A DNA stretch of 64,000 bases from JABSOG01 sp965277695 (GCA_965277695.1 CBDIDQ010000134.1:66169-130168); one strand, 5' to 3'; numbered from the stretch's first letter, positions 25,491-34,455 are shown. A program made the numbers and translations. Notes: generated from the letters alone by a model not told the origin.

Positions 25491-26405
25491 ATGGTAGATG
25501 GTGCAGGATTAGGGTTTCGGCGTGAAATGCTGGATGATATTGCTGAGCTAGCAGCCACTCCACCAGCGTTTATGGAAGTGGCACCTGAGAATTGGATCCC
25601 ATTGGGCGGGAAGTTAGGGCGTAAATTTAAGGAGTTAAGTGAACAGTTTTCGTTTCTTTGTCACGGTTTATCCTTATCTATCGGGAGCCCGGCTCCACTG
25701 GATATTGATTTTGTCAAAGCAGTGAAGCAATTTAATCAGCAACATGACATTGCGTTATATTCAGAACACTTAAGTTATTGCTCTGGCAGTGGCCACCTCT
25801 ATGACTTGATGCCTATCCCATTCACAGAAGAAGCGGTCAGTTATGTAGCTGAACGCATTCGTACTGTCCAGGATATCCTCGAACAAAAAATCGCTATTGA
25901 AAACGTTTCCTATTATGCCGCACCGGGCCAAGAGCTGAAGGAAATTGACTTTCTCAATGCGGTGCTGGAGCAAGCCGATTGTCTGTTACTACTTGATGTC
26001 AACAATATCTACGTGAATGCCACTAACCATGGTTATGATGCTGACGCTTTTTTGCGGGCGATGCCAAGCGATAGAATTGCTTATGGCCATGTCGCTGGTC
26101 ATTATGTTGAAGCCGTTGATTTGATTGTTGATACCCATGGTGCTGATGTTATCGATCCGGTGTGGGCGTTATTAGATAAAGCCTATGAATATCACGGTGT
26201 ATTTCCTACCTTGCTGGAACGAGATTTCAATATTCCTGAGATGACGACTTTGTTGAAAGAGGTTGATGTTATTCGCGATTTGCAGGCTAAGTACGCCACT
26301 CGGGCGGTAAACCCGGCGATTGCGAAAAATTGTGCGTCGCTAACGAATTTAATTAATAGCCGTTCAATTAATGGCTCTTCAATCAATAGCAAGGGGAGTG
26401 TTTGA
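25491..26405 (+). CDS. hvfB: HvfB, MNIO-family (DUF692) peptide-modifying oxidase
   Basis: The 304-residue protein is a DUF692 TIM-barrel multinuclear non-heme iron oxidase. Likely iron ligands and conserved residues are visible in order: EVAPENW (Glu29, Glu33), His58 in HGLSLSIG, Glu92-His93 in SEHLS, Glu137-Asn138 in IENVSYY, Asp169 in LLDVNN, His200 and His204 in GHVAGH, Asp214-x-His216 and Glu243 in LERD. It is expected to modify the Cys of HvfA together with HvfC. AGGAAG sits just before the ATG. The last 30 residues are Ser/Asn-rich and probably disordered. Confidence 0.93.
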   Translation: MVDGAGLGFRREMLDDIAELAATPPAFMEVAPENWIPLGGKLGRKFKELSEQFSFLCHGLSLSIGSPAPLDIDFVKAVKQFNQQHDIALYSEHLSYCSGSGHLYDLMPIPFTEEAVSYVAERIRTVQDILEQKIAIENVSYYAAPGQELKEIDFLNAVLEQADCLLLLDVNNIYVNATNHGYDADAFLRAMPSDRIAYGHVAGHYVEAVDLIVDTHGADVIDPVWALLDKAYEYHGVFPTLLERDFNIPEMTTLLKEVDVIRDLQAKYATRAVNPAIAKNCASLTNLINSRSINGSSINSKGSV

Positions 26406-26406
26406 G

Positions 26407-27153
26407 ATGAAAGCTTTTCAACAAACCCAGCAGCAATTTGTTGACCACATCAAAGATCCGCAAAACCACCCGCAAGTAGAAGGCATTGAAGATCGTCGTC
26501 TAGAGATTTATCGGGATTTATTTTTTAATAACGTCAATGGTTTTGTTTCTACCGGTTTTCCCGTACTTCGAAGTTTATTTGATGAAGATGACTGGACAAC
26601 AATGGTCAGAGACTTCTTCATTAATCATGATTGTCATAGCCCTTATTTTGTCGATATTGCCAAAGAATTTGTTGACTACCTGGTCAATGAACGCGAAGCC
26701 CGAGATCAAGATTTACCATTTTTGGTTGAACTCGCCCATTATGAGTGGGTAGAGCTGGATGTTTCCGTGCGTCATGAAGTGCACAATTATCGCTGGCTTA
26801 AAGCTGACGAAATCGAGCAGGCTGAAATGGTGCTCTCAGAGACTGCTTGGCCATTAAGTTATTCTTACCCAGTGCATCAGATATCCATTGATTTTATGCC
26901 CACAGAGGGGGCTCCAGGTAGTGTCAGCTTGATTGTTTATCGAGATGATGAAGATGAAGTGCAATTTATGCTGATAAATGGCGTTACGGCGATGTTATTG
27001 CAACTATTGGCAGCTAACCCTGGGGCTCAATTAGGTGCCTTGGTAGACACCCTAGTGACTCAGTTGCCGCAGTTTGAAGAGCAGCAGATCACCCAAGGGG
27101 CAAAGGATGTTGTTGATAAGCTGGTGAGCAAGGGCATTATCCGGGGTAATTAG
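26407..27153 (+). CDS. hvfC: HvfC, DUF2063 partner protein
   Basis: The 248-residue protein has the N-terminal DUF2063 domain (RRLEIYRDLFFNNVNGFVSTGFPVLRSLF, PYFVDIAKEFVDYL) and a C-terminal domain that in HvfC/BufC proteins serves as the precursor-recognition partner of the MNIO enzyme. It starts one base after the hvfB stop (ATG 26407; AAGGGGAG upstream), so it is translationally linked to hvfB. No DoxX-type hvfD gene follows; the next gene is an unrelated patatin on the other strand. Confidence 0.92.
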   Translation: MKAFQQTQQQFVDHIKDPQNHPQVEGIEDRRLEIYRDLFFNNVNGFVSTGFPVLRSLFDEDDWTTMVRDFFINHDCHSPYFVDIAKEFVDYLVNEREARDQDLPFLVELAHYEWVELDVSVRHEVHNYRWLKADEIEQAEMVLSETAWPLSYSYPVHQISIDFMPTEGAPGSVSLIVYRDDEDEVQFMLINGVTAMLLQLLAANPGAQLGALVDTLVTQLPQFEEQQITQGAKDVVDKLVSKGIIRGN

Positions 27154-27233
27154 TACGTCGGCTAACTACCCAGACTATTGACTTAGGCTATTTACCTAGA
27201 TTATTTAGCTAAACTGTTTACCTAGGGAAAGTG

Positions 27234-28679
27234 TCAGGCATTGAGTTTTTTATTCTCCTCAATTTTCAATAATTTCAAATAATGCTGGAAAGTCCGGCTG
27301 ATTTTGGTGGTATTGTTAATCATCTCTAATTGGGGCCAGGTGGCCCTTTCTGCACTTTCAATCAATTTGGTGATACTTTGTTCTGTTGGGTTAGACAGTA
27401 TGTGTCGTAGATTAGCGATATTACGCGGTGGTAAAATATTAATGTCGCCAACATATTGCTGTTCGATGATTGATCTGACTTTATGCACACCGAGTTTTCC
27501 GGTAGTACTGGGGATCACACTTTCAACCATATCACAGGCATAGATACTGCTTTCTTTGGCTACTTTGGCCATGTGACGGCCAGTGATTGATAATAACCCG
27601 GCTTTTTTCTTACGGCTTCTTGATAAAAACGGCACGGCCAACGGATTAGTTTGGCTGACAATACTGTGATTGATTGAATATAAACGAGACAATCGGTCAA
27701 TTGGCATATCTGCCATGATAGAGCCGTCGGCAAATTTTCGATTCGGCACATAGGGGACCACTTCGCCTTGAGCATTTTTGGCTTTGAGCTCGATAGGCTC
27801 AAACAAGAATGGAATGGCACAAGAGGCTCTGACTGCCTGAGTAATGATGGCGTTGGGTGAGGTCCTGTTGTTTAACATCCTGGAGTCTTGGTGTAAATCA
27901 GCTGGTGACACCGTGATATTGATTTCTCTGCCGGTTTTTTCATGTGCTTCTTCAAAGGTGGTCAAATCAAACAGCTCTATTAAGGCATTTTCAATATTCT
28001 CGCTGTCTAACATCGCGGTATTATTAAAGCCTTGCCATTTACCCCAATTTTTAAAGTATTGATAAATTGTCGGGGCGGTTAGCAGGGTTTTTAGTTCTTC
28101 GTTTGAGCGGGTGCCGAGCATGGCGGTAATGATGGCACCGGCACTGGCTCCGGAGATGACATTGGGCAGTAAATTGGTGCTCAACAGGGCTTTGACTACG
28201 CCACAATGAAAAAATCCCAATCCGGCACCACCGCTTAGCATCAGGCAACTTTGACCGTAGGCATGGCTAGTATCTTCAAAAAAAGACAGTTTGTCGAAGA
28301 AGCTGATATCACTGGGGTTGGCTTGATAAATCAGTTCCAAGGCCGTGCACACTTCGTTAAGAAAGTCGTTGATCAAGGCTTTGGTGCCAAATTTAGTGTG
28401 ATGGTATAAATTGGGATTGGCGATATTGCCTAAATTGCCATGAATGCCTTCATGGAGCATATACATCAGCCCAACAGCATCCTGATTCATTCGGGCTTGC
28501 CTGATACGCTCTAGACGTTTGCGGACTAGCTTGTAGTCATACTCTTTGGACTCATCATTATATTTCCATTTATTGTTACCAGCTGCCATATCATAGCTCA
28601 GGCTGGCGGCTGTGAATTCTGCGTAAGTGCTCGCGTTGGCGATGGATTTTTTAATTGAATCAAGTTTACTGCCATACAT
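27234..28679 (-). CDS. Patatin-like phospholipase (DUF3336-patatin)
   Basis: The 481-residue protein joins an N-terminal DUF3336 region (about 15-110) to a patatin lipase domain. The oxyanion loop GGAGLGFFH, nucleophile motif GASAG and the Asp of ADGSIMADMP form the expected Ser/Asp dyad site, although the usual DGG reads DGS. It probably hydrolyses membrane phospholipids or lysolipids. No signal peptide is seen. It points towards hvfC with only an 80-nt spacer containing repeated TTACCTAG-like words. Confidence 0.88.
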   Translation of the reverse strand: MYGSKLDSIKKSIANASTYAEFTAASLSYDMAAGNNKWKYNDESKEYDYKLVRKRLERIRQARMNQDAVGLMYMLHEGIHGNLGNIANPNLYHHTKFGTKALINDFLNEVCTALELIYQANPSDISFFDKLSFFEDTSHAYGQSCLMLSGGAGLGFFHCGVVKALLSTNLLPNVISGASAGAIITAMLGTRSNEELKTLLTAPTIYQYFKNWGKWQGFNNTAMLDSENIENALIELFDLTTFEEAHEKTGREINITVSPADLHQDSRMLNNRTSPNAIITQAVRASCAIPFLFEPIELKAKNAQGEVVPYVPNRKFADGSIMADMPIDRLSRLYSINHSIVSQTNPLAVPFLSRSRKKKAGLLSITGRHMAKVAKESSIYACDMVESVIPSTTGKLGVHKVRSIIEQQYVGDINILPPRNIANLRHILSNPTEQSITKLIESAERATWPQLEMINNTTKISRTFQHYLKLLKIEENKKLNA

Positions 28680-28808
28680 ATTGTTTTATGATCCCGGGGT
28701 TATTCACCATTAATCTGTCAAGGATTGTCCATCTGGTTAGAAAACACAATCAAAAACAGTTATATTGATGGGCCATCAGGCGGTAACAATCACCGGAGTA
28801 AGGTAAAT

Positions 28809-29666
28809 ATGTTGAAACACCCGCATTTTTCAGTTCTTTTTGCGTTTATATCATTTTTGGCTTGGTATTCTGACAGTGCTATGGCTGATGCCGCAAATAT
28901 TCATGCTATTGCGATGATTGCTGATGATCCGCAACGTAGTGAGGATAACCGTCAGCGCAATCAATTTCGTCACCCGGGTCAAACCCTAGATTTTTTTGGT
29001 ATCAAAAATGACATGAAGGTAACGGAATTATGGCCGGTGAAAGGCTGGTATACCGAAGTATTGGCACCTTATCTGAAAGATGCAGGCCAGCTGAGTATTG
29101 CTAATTTCCCAACAGATGTCTCTGGTGGGGCTAAAAGCCAAGATAAAAAAGATCTCTACTATGCCAAATTAGGCAGAAAATTAAGCAGCCGGATTAATCA
29201 GCAAGCAAACTTTTTCGGTTCGGTGTTAGAAGTACCTTTCGATCCAAAACAAGATAGCCGCATTGGTCCTGATAGTAGTCAGGATATGGTATTGGCTTTT
29301 CGAAATATTCATAACTGGGATTCTACTGGTTCATTTAAAAATGTCATGGCGGCGGCCTTTGCTGCGCTTAAACCCGGTGGTGTGCTGGGAATTGTCGAGC
29401 ATAAAGCTGATCAGTTAAGCAATATCTCATCTAGTGCTGTCGAAGGGTATACCGATGAAAGTTATGTGAGAGCTGTGGTTGAGTCGGTGGGTTTTAAATT
29501 TGATGGCAGTACGGGCATTAATTTTAATGCCAAAGATACTAAAAACTATCCCAAAGGGGTCTATGCATTGCCGCCGACTTTGGCGATGGGCGACGTTGAG
29601 CGGGAGAAGTATTTGGCTATCGGCGAGAGTGACCGAATGACTCTGAAATTTGTTAAACCGATTTAA
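28809..29666 (+). CDS. Exported class I methyltransferase-like protein
   Basis: The 285-residue product has a clear signal peptide (hydrophobic segment about 8-21, cleavage near AMA-DA) and then a Rossmann-type methyltransferase domain as in COG4798 proteins (RNQFRHPGQTLDFFGIKNDMKVTELWP, then NIHNWDSTG and LKPGGVLGIVEHK). The canonical glycine-rich SAM loop is replaced by ELWPVKGWY. A periplasmic methyltransferase lacks an obvious SAM supply, so the real activity is uncertain. The start at ATG 28809 is set by the signal peptide; an earlier in-frame start lacks support. Confidence 0.8.
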   Translation: MLKHPHFSVLFAFISFLAWYSDSAMADAANIHAIAMIADDPQRSEDNRQRNQFRHPGQTLDFFGIKNDMKVTELWPVKGWYTEVLAPYLKDAGQLSIANFPTDVSGGAKSQDKKDLYYAKLGRKLSSRINQQANFFGSVLEVPFDPKQDSRIGPDSSQDMVLAFRNIHNWDSTGSFKNVMAAAFAALKPGGVLGIVEHKADQLSNISSSAVEGYTDESYVRAVVESVGFKFDGSTGINFNAKDTKNYPKGVYALPPTLAMGDVEREKYLAIGESDRMTLKFVKPI

Positions 29667-29768
29667 CTCATTAACAATGAACAGGTTACTTACAGACAGG
29701 CGATACGCACTGATTAATTATTATTGTTTAAACGCCTAAGATTAAAATATATAGGAAAAACCAGTGTA

Positions 29769-30608
29769 ATGATGAAAGAAGTAGAATTTGTTTTGCCGCA
29801 TATTACGCTGGCGGGATGGACTAATAATAACGTCGGTAAGCCGGTATTGTTGGCATTGCATGGTTGGCTTGATAATTCATCGAGTTTTGAGCCTTTGCTG
29901 CCTTTTTTAACTGATTATCATGTTGTTGCGGTTGATTTACCCGGTCATGGTTTATCGGCACACCGTGGGGCGGATGCTCACTATCATTTTGTTGAGTGGG
30001 CGTTTGATGTTGCAGAGCTTATTCGAGTTGCCCAGTGGGATAAAATAATGATTGTCGGCCACTCCATGGGCGGCATGATCGCCACTGTCGTGGCGGCGGT
30101 GCTGCCACAGCAAGTTAAGGCGGTGGTGTTGATTGAGGCAATCGGATTAATTACCACGCCGGATGAAACGGCCTGTGAACAACTCAGTAAGGCCATTATC
30201 AGTCGTCATCGTGTTAGTCAAAAAGACAAACCCTTACATCCCACATTTGAATCGGCATTGGAAGCTCGTATCGGTGCTGGCGATTTATCTGATAAGGAAG
30301 CCAGGTTACTGCTCAAACGAGGGCTTGAGGCGGTGCAGGGCGGTTACGTTTGGCGTACTGATCAGCGCCTTAGGACCCATTCTGCGATGCGTTTTTCGGT
30401 CGGTCAGGCAACTAGTTTTGTGACTAATGTCAAATGTCCGGTATTACTGATTGAAGGAGAAAAAGGCTTTAAGCAGATCAGCCAGAATCGAAAACTGTTT
30501 GGTTCTTCTTATGTGGATCTTAAAGTTGGGCAGATACCAGGGGGGCACCATTGTCATATGGAATACCCGGCATTGGCTTGGCAGATGATGGCGACCTTCT
30601 TTAAATAA
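29769..30608 (+). CDS. Alpha/beta-fold hydrolase
   Basis: The 279-residue protein is a classic alpha/beta hydrolase: HGWLDN oxyanion region, nucleophile elbow GHSMGG, and a C-terminal GGHHCHME supplying the catalytic His. It is likely cytoplasmic; the substrate is unknown. The double ATG at 29769/29772 is preferred over an upstream TTG because alignment-like features start here. It ends five bases from the convergent LprI-like gene. Confidence 0.87.
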   Translation: MMKEVEFVLPHITLAGWTNNNVGKPVLLALHGWLDNSSSFEPLLPFLTDYHVVAVDLPGHGLSAHRGADAHYHFVEWAFDVAELIRVAQWDKIMIVGHSMGGMIATVVAAVLPQQVKAVVLIEAIGLITTPDETACEQLSKAIISRHRVSQKDKPLHPTFESALEARIGAGDLSDKEARLLLKRGLEAVQGGYVWRTDQRLRTHSAMRFSVGQATSFVTNVKCPVLLIEGEKGFKQISQNRKLFGSSYVDLKVGQIPGGHHCHMEYPALAWQMMATFFK

Positions 30609-30613
30609 AGCCG

Positions 30614-31021
30614 CTATTCTTGACTCACTTTTTTCAGTTGTTGAACCCGAATTCGTGACATCTCGACCAAGCATTCTTTGTAGCTGATGGCACCGGCGGT
30701 GGTGTCGGGGATCTGCTCTAGGTATTGCCAACGGCAGTTGTTTTCACGGTATTTGGTAAAACTCTTTTGGGCTTTTTTGAATAAGTGCAGGACATCTTTT
30801 CGACCGGTGTCTTTGGCTTTAGCTTCTAAGGCAAAGATCTTGTTATTGTTCCATAGGGTGATTTCATTGTTTAAAGCACTGAGTTTTCTGTCGAGACAAC
30901 GGAGGTACTCTACTGAGCTTTCACGGCTTTGGGCGCATTGCGTCAGGCTGCCTGCGGCAATTGCAGGTTTAGTCAACAGGGAGAAGACAATAAGTAATAA
31001 AAACGAAATGGGTTTGTTCAT
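30614..31021 (-). CDS. LprI-like (DUF1311) secreted protein
   Basis: The 135-residue protein has a signal peptide (about 1-22, cleavage AIA-AG) and Cys-containing helices with the pattern of LprI/DUF1311 proteins (SVEYLRCLDRKLSALN, YRENNCRWQYLEQ, YKECLVEMSRIRVQQL). Some family members inhibit lysozyme; that activity is only inferred here. It lies 30 nt downstream of the PhoQ-like kinase and may belong to the same transcript. Confidence 0.75.
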   Translation of the reverse strand: MNKPISFLLLIVFSLLTKPAIAAGSLTQCAQSRESSVEYLRCLDRKLSALNNEITLWNNNKIFALEAKAKDTGRKDVLHLFKKAQKSFTKYRENNCRWQYLEQIPDTTAGAISYKECLVEMSRIRVQQLKKVSQE

Positions 31022-31051
31022 GTTTGTATTGGGCTTCTTTTGATCTGGGCC

Positions 31052-32365
31052 TTATGGCTGTTCAAAGTGTACTACAAATTTAGCACCACCCAAAGGCGAA
31101 TCCAAAATTTCCAGCTGGCCGGCATAGGAATGCACTAAATCATTGACAATTGCCATGCCGACCCCATGACCATCGGTATAGGTATCTAATCGTTGACCAC
31201 GAATGAGCAATTGTTCACGATGTTCAGCTTTGATGCCTGGTCCATCATCTTCAACTGTCAATATCAATGTCTTGGTGTTTTTATCTGACTCAGCACTGAG
31301 CTTTATTTGGCCACCGCAAGCTTTACAGGCGTTATCAATCAAATTGCCTAATACTTCCATTAAGTCTGCTTCATCGCCGTAAAAGTGGGCGCTTTCAGAT
31401 AGTTCTTGATTAAAGTCGATGGCTTTATCGCGGTAGATTTTAGTCATAACACCGAGCAGTTTTTCAGCGACTGGCTTAACCGCGACTTTTTTCTTCCAGA
31501 CATCCGCGCCACCGGATGATGCCTTGCGTAATTGATGTTCGATAATATGGGTCATTCTATCGAGTTGTTCGGTGACCATGGCATCATCGGCGATACTGGA
31601 TGATTTTAATACTGCCACTGGGGTTTTCAGGGCATGAGTCAAATCGCTTAACGAACTGCGATAACGATTTTTTTGCCGTTCTTGTTGGGCGATCAGCAAG
31701 TTGAGGTTTTCTTTCACCCGAGTAAGCTCCTTGGGGAAATGACCTTCAACCGTCTGGCTAATACCTTGTTCAACTTGGGTGATTTGCAAGTCGAGTTTGT
31801 TTATCGGCCCCAGCGTCGAACGTAGTCCGAAGGCTAGTGCTAGTACTAAGATGGTGGCGATGGCAAAGAACCAGCGGATGATAATTTGTCTGAACTGGTC
31901 GACTTGGGCGTTGAGAATACGCTGATGTTGACGCACGTGAATGATTAAGTTGCGGGTGCCGAATTCGTTGTCAAAAAATAATGCATAGGTGTATTGCCAG
32001 TGATTATTGGCAAAGAAAAACTGCGATTGTCCGGGCTCGGTGGTTTTGTCGCTGAGTTGCGCATGGTTATTCAGTGCTGAATCTGAGCGCCAAACAATTT
32101 GTCCATCTTGTTCAATCAACGCTTCAGTGCCTGAGTCTAATTGATTGAGCTGGGGCGGTAAAAAGGCACCGGAGATTGTGGTGTCTTTGGCGTCAAGATC
32201 AATCTCGCCAATGATTAAGTAGAGATTGACTTGTAGTTGTTGTTCGAGTGCTTTGATTTGTGACTGCTTAAATGCTTGCTCAACAGAGAGCAGCAAAGCG
32301 GGCAGTACCAGTACAATGATGCCGACAAATATCAGGATTTGGCGGCTTTTCAGTGAAAGTGTCAT
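31052..32365 (-). CDS. PhoQ-like sensor histidine kinase
   Basis: The 437-residue membrane kinase has a first membrane helix (about 9-28), a periplasmic sensor (about 29-165), a second helix (about 170-190), a HAMP-like linker, the phospho-acceptor box LTHALKTPVAVL and the ATP-binding N, G1 (DDGPGI) and G2 (GHGVGMAI) boxes. The HALKTP box is the PhoQ type. The start ATG at 32365 overlaps nothing; a longer frame would run back through the response regulator. The signal sensed is unknown. Confidence 0.88.
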   Translation of the reverse strand: MTLSLKSRQILIFVGIIVLVLPALLLSVEQAFKQSQIKALEQQLQVNLYLIIGEIDLDAKDTTISGAFLPPQLNQLDSGTEALIEQDGQIVWRSDSALNNHAQLSDKTTEPGQSQFFFANNHWQYTYALFFDNEFGTRNLIIHVRQHQRILNAQVDQFRQIIIRWFFAIATILVLALAFGLRSTLGPINKLDLQITQVEQGISQTVEGHFPKELTRVKENLNLLIAQQERQKNRYRSSLSDLTHALKTPVAVLKSSSIADDAMVTEQLDRMTHIIEHQLRKASSGGADVWKKKVAVKPVAEKLLGVMTKIYRDKAIDFNQELSESAHFYGDEADLMEVLGNLIDNACKACGGQIKLSAESDKNTKTLILTVEDDGPGIKAEHREQLLIRGQRLDTYTDGHGVGMAIVNDLVHSYAGQLEILDSPLGGAKFVVHFEQP

Positions 32366-32366
32366 G

Positions 32367-33044
32367 TTAGTCAATGGTGAGATTGAAGCGGTAACCACGT
32401 CCCCGCAGGGTTTCAATTGGCTGGAGCTCACCTGTGGGGTCGAGCTTTTTACGTAAGCGCAAAACGAAGACTTCAATGACATTACTGTCCAAGTCAAAGT
32501 CCTGATCGTAGATGTGTTCGGTCAACTCGGTTTTTGAAATCACCTTTTCTGGCGTCAGCATCAGGTATTCTAATACCTTGTATTCATAGGCGGTGAGTGT
32601 GATGGCTTGGTCATTGACCCAGACTTGCTGACTACGGGTGTTGATCTTCAATGGTCCGGCGGTCATTTCTGGGTTGGATTTACCCACTGCTCGGCGGATC
32701 AGGGCGTTGCAGCGTGCCAGTAACTCTTCATTGTGAAAGGGTTTGGTAAGGTAGTCGTCGGCACCAGCATCAAGTCCTTCGACTTTTTCTTGCCAGCGGT
32801 CGCGAGCGGTGAGAATAAGCACGGGAATAGTGACTCCTGCTGCTCGGGCTTCTCTGATCAACGACATGCCATCTTTTTTTGGTAGACCAATATCAATAAT
32901 GGCCAAATCATAAGGAAATTCAACTAATTGAAATAAACCCTCTGCGCCATCGTGGCAAACATCTACGCCAAAGTGGTTGTCTTCGAGCATTTTCTTTAGG
33001 TTAGCGGCGAGGGTGAGATCATCTTCGGTGAGTAAAACGCGCAT
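32367..33044 (-). CDS. PhoP-like response regulator (OmpR family)
   Basis: The 225-residue protein has a receiver domain with phospho-acceptor Asp51 (IIDIGLP), acidic pocket Glu7-Asp8-Asp9, switch Thr in LTARD and Lys in TKPF, and a C-terminal winged-helix domain ending LRGRGYRFNL. It pairs with the adjoining kinase gene: the stop lies one base before the kinase start. Its own start directly follows the PepSY gene stop. Confidence 0.93.
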   Translation of the reverse strand: MRVLLTEDDLTLAANLKKMLEDNHFGVDVCHDGAEGLFQLVEFPYDLAIIDIGLPKKDGMSLIREARAAGVTIPVLILTARDRWQEKVEGLDAGADDYLTKPFHNEELLARCNALIRRAVGKSNPEMTAGPLKINTRSQQVWVNDQAITLTAYEYKVLEYLMLTPEKVISKTELTEHIYDQDFDLDSNVIEVFVLRLRKKLDPTGELQPIETLRGRGYRFNLTID

Positions 33045-33314
33045 TTATCGTCCTTTTCTATGTTTGCCTGACTGGATCACTTTTCCACTGGCTTTGTCGA
33101 CTTTAACGGTGACGACCCGGCCATCTTTTTGTAATAAACGCACTTGATAATGCCTTTTACCATTGCTGATTTTAATTACCTTACCTGGATATTTACGTTT
33201 GGCAGCTTGAACTGCCTGACTTTTATCGACATGTTTGCCTTTAGCCACTGCAACAGGCACTTGAAGCAAGCAGCACATGAGTAATGTCATCAGCATTTTG
33301 GCCAATAGGGACAT
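33045..33314 (-). CDS. Small PepSY-domain periplasmic protein
   Basis: The 89-residue protein has a signal peptide (about 1-24) and one PepSY domain (QAVQAAKRKYPGKVIKI, then YQVRLLQKDGRVVTVKVDKASGKVI). Such proteins accompany PhoPQ-like two-component genes in many gammaproteobacteria and may modulate the sensor or envelope proteases. It is the first gene of the PepSY-regulator-kinase operon. Confidence 0.87.
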   Translation of the reverse strand: MSLLAKMLMTLLMCCLLQVPVAVAKGKHVDKSQAVQAAKRKYPGKVIKISNGKRHYQVRLLQKDGRVVTVKVDKASGKVIQSGKHRKGR

Positions 33315-33446
33315 AATAACGCTCCGGTTAGACTAAATCGTAAAGAGTATAAACCAAATCAATTGCTTGAGATACTTTCGCAAGACTTTCGTAATGCCGT
33401 GCAATAGTAGGCCGCTTTTCCTTAACGCTAGCTGAATGTTGTTAAA

Positions 33447-33467
33447 GGCACCGATTACAGCGGTGCC
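33447..33467 (-). terminator. Hairpin after yciI-like gene
   Basis: GGCACCG-ATTACAG-CGGTGCC is a 7-bp perfect stem just downstream of the YciI-like gene on the minus strand, followed by only TTTAAC, so termination may be weak. Confidence 0.45.
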
Positions 33468-33475
33468 AAATGTTG

Positions 33476-33775
33476 CTACGGTAGCACTTTTTTGAACGGT
33501 TTGACGGTCGATTTTTTATACACACCTGCGGCGATGTAAGGGTCTTCACTGGCCCATTGCTCGGCCGCTGTAAGGGAGTCAAATTCTACAATCAGTAATG
33601 AACCGGTAAAACCAGCGTCACCGGGGTTTTCACTGTCAATCGCAGGCAAAGGACCCGCCGCCATTAATCGGCCTTGTTGGTTCAATTCGTTGAGTCTGGC
33701 AAGGTGTTTATCACGGGTTTGCATACGTAATTCGAGGCTGTTGTCGATATCTTCAGAGTAAATCATGTACCACAT
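33476..33775 (-). CDS. yciI: YciI family protein
   Basis: The 99-residue protein matches E. coli YciI in length and sequence: MWYMIYSEDIDNSLE, HLARLNELNQQGRLMAAGPLPA, GFTGSLLIVEF and DPYIAAGVYKKSTVKPFKKVLP. The conserved His and Asp of the ferredoxin-like fold are kept. Biochemical role is unclear. The ATG at 33775 is chosen by homology; an upstream frame overlaps the preceding gene. It lies 32 nt after the DUF1415 gene. Confidence 0.92.
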   Translation of the reverse strand: MWYMIYSEDIDNSLELRMQTRDKHLARLNELNQQGRLMAAGPLPAIDSENPGDAGFTGSLLIVEFDSLTAAEQWASEDPYIAAGVYKKSTVKPFKKVLP

Positions 33776-33807
33776 GGTTGTTTTTCCTTTTATTAATATA
33801 ACTAGAG

Positions 33808-34365
33808 TTAAATATTGCTGGAATGCAAGCAAGCCGCCAGCAATGCGGCCATTTGTTGTTTGCCCTTACGTCGAGTCAGGGCGATATTTTTTTCGGGGAT
33901 CTGCTCAGGCTGAGGATAATCAGCCAATGCTTGGGTGATGTCCGCTTCGCGTATCAGGTGAATAGTGGGATAGGGCGCACGGTTGGTGTAGTTAGCCGCA
34001 TCTTCCTCATCGCTATCAGCAAAACAGTATTGGGGATGAAAGCTGGCCAGTTGATAGATGCCTTCGTAACGGCGGTCGATAATTTTGCTTTGAATGCTAT
34101 CGACCAAATCTAGATAACACTCAAAGTCGTCACAACCCTCGGGAATAATCAGTAAAGTGGTGGCGGTATCTGGGTTATTGTCGAGGTGAATACACTCTTC
34201 AAGTACCATCGCGGTGATGGCTTTGAATGACACACTATCGCTGATGCTATAACGAATGCTGTGGCGTTCAAGTTCTTTGCGGGCAAAAGGACAGAAATTA
34301 TATTTGACGATCACCGTCTCAATCCAGCGCCGGGTGGCTGCGATAATCTGGCTTGCTTGGGTCAT
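33808..34365 (-). CDS. DUF1415 family protein
   Basis: The 185-residue protein matches DUF1415: WIETVIVKYNFCPFARKE near the N-terminus, a central TTLLIIPEG and FHPQYCFAD and the APYPTIHLIRE segment. Function is unknown; a conserved Cys (FCPFA) and His are visible. It is followed by yciI, and the pair is probably co-transcribed. Confidence 0.87.
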   Translation of the reverse strand: MTQASQIIAATRRWIETVIVKYNFCPFARKELERHSIRYSISDSVSFKAITAMVLEECIHLDNNPDTATTLLIIPEGCDDFECYLDLVDSIQSKIIDRRYEGIYQLASFHPQYCFADSDEEDAANYTNRAPYPTIHLIREADITQALADYPQPEQIPEKNIALTRRKGKQQMAALLAACLHSSNI

Positions 34366-34427
34366 GCTAAGGGTCGACTTGCTGAAAATAATGCGGGCTA
34401 GAATAGCATATTATAAAAAGGGCGCGA

Positions 34428-34455
34428 TAAAAAAAGGCGCAAAAAAGTTTGCGCC
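34428..34455 (-). terminator. Terminator for the DUF2726 gene
   Basis: On the minus strand GGGCGCAAAC...TTTTGCGCC forms a stable stem followed by seven T residues, about 30 nt after the DUF2726 gene. Confidence 0.8.

Noticed and set aside
32366..32497. N-terminal extension of the PhoQ-like kinase
   Set aside because: It lies inside the response regulator gene, and the membrane helix begins right after ATG 32365.
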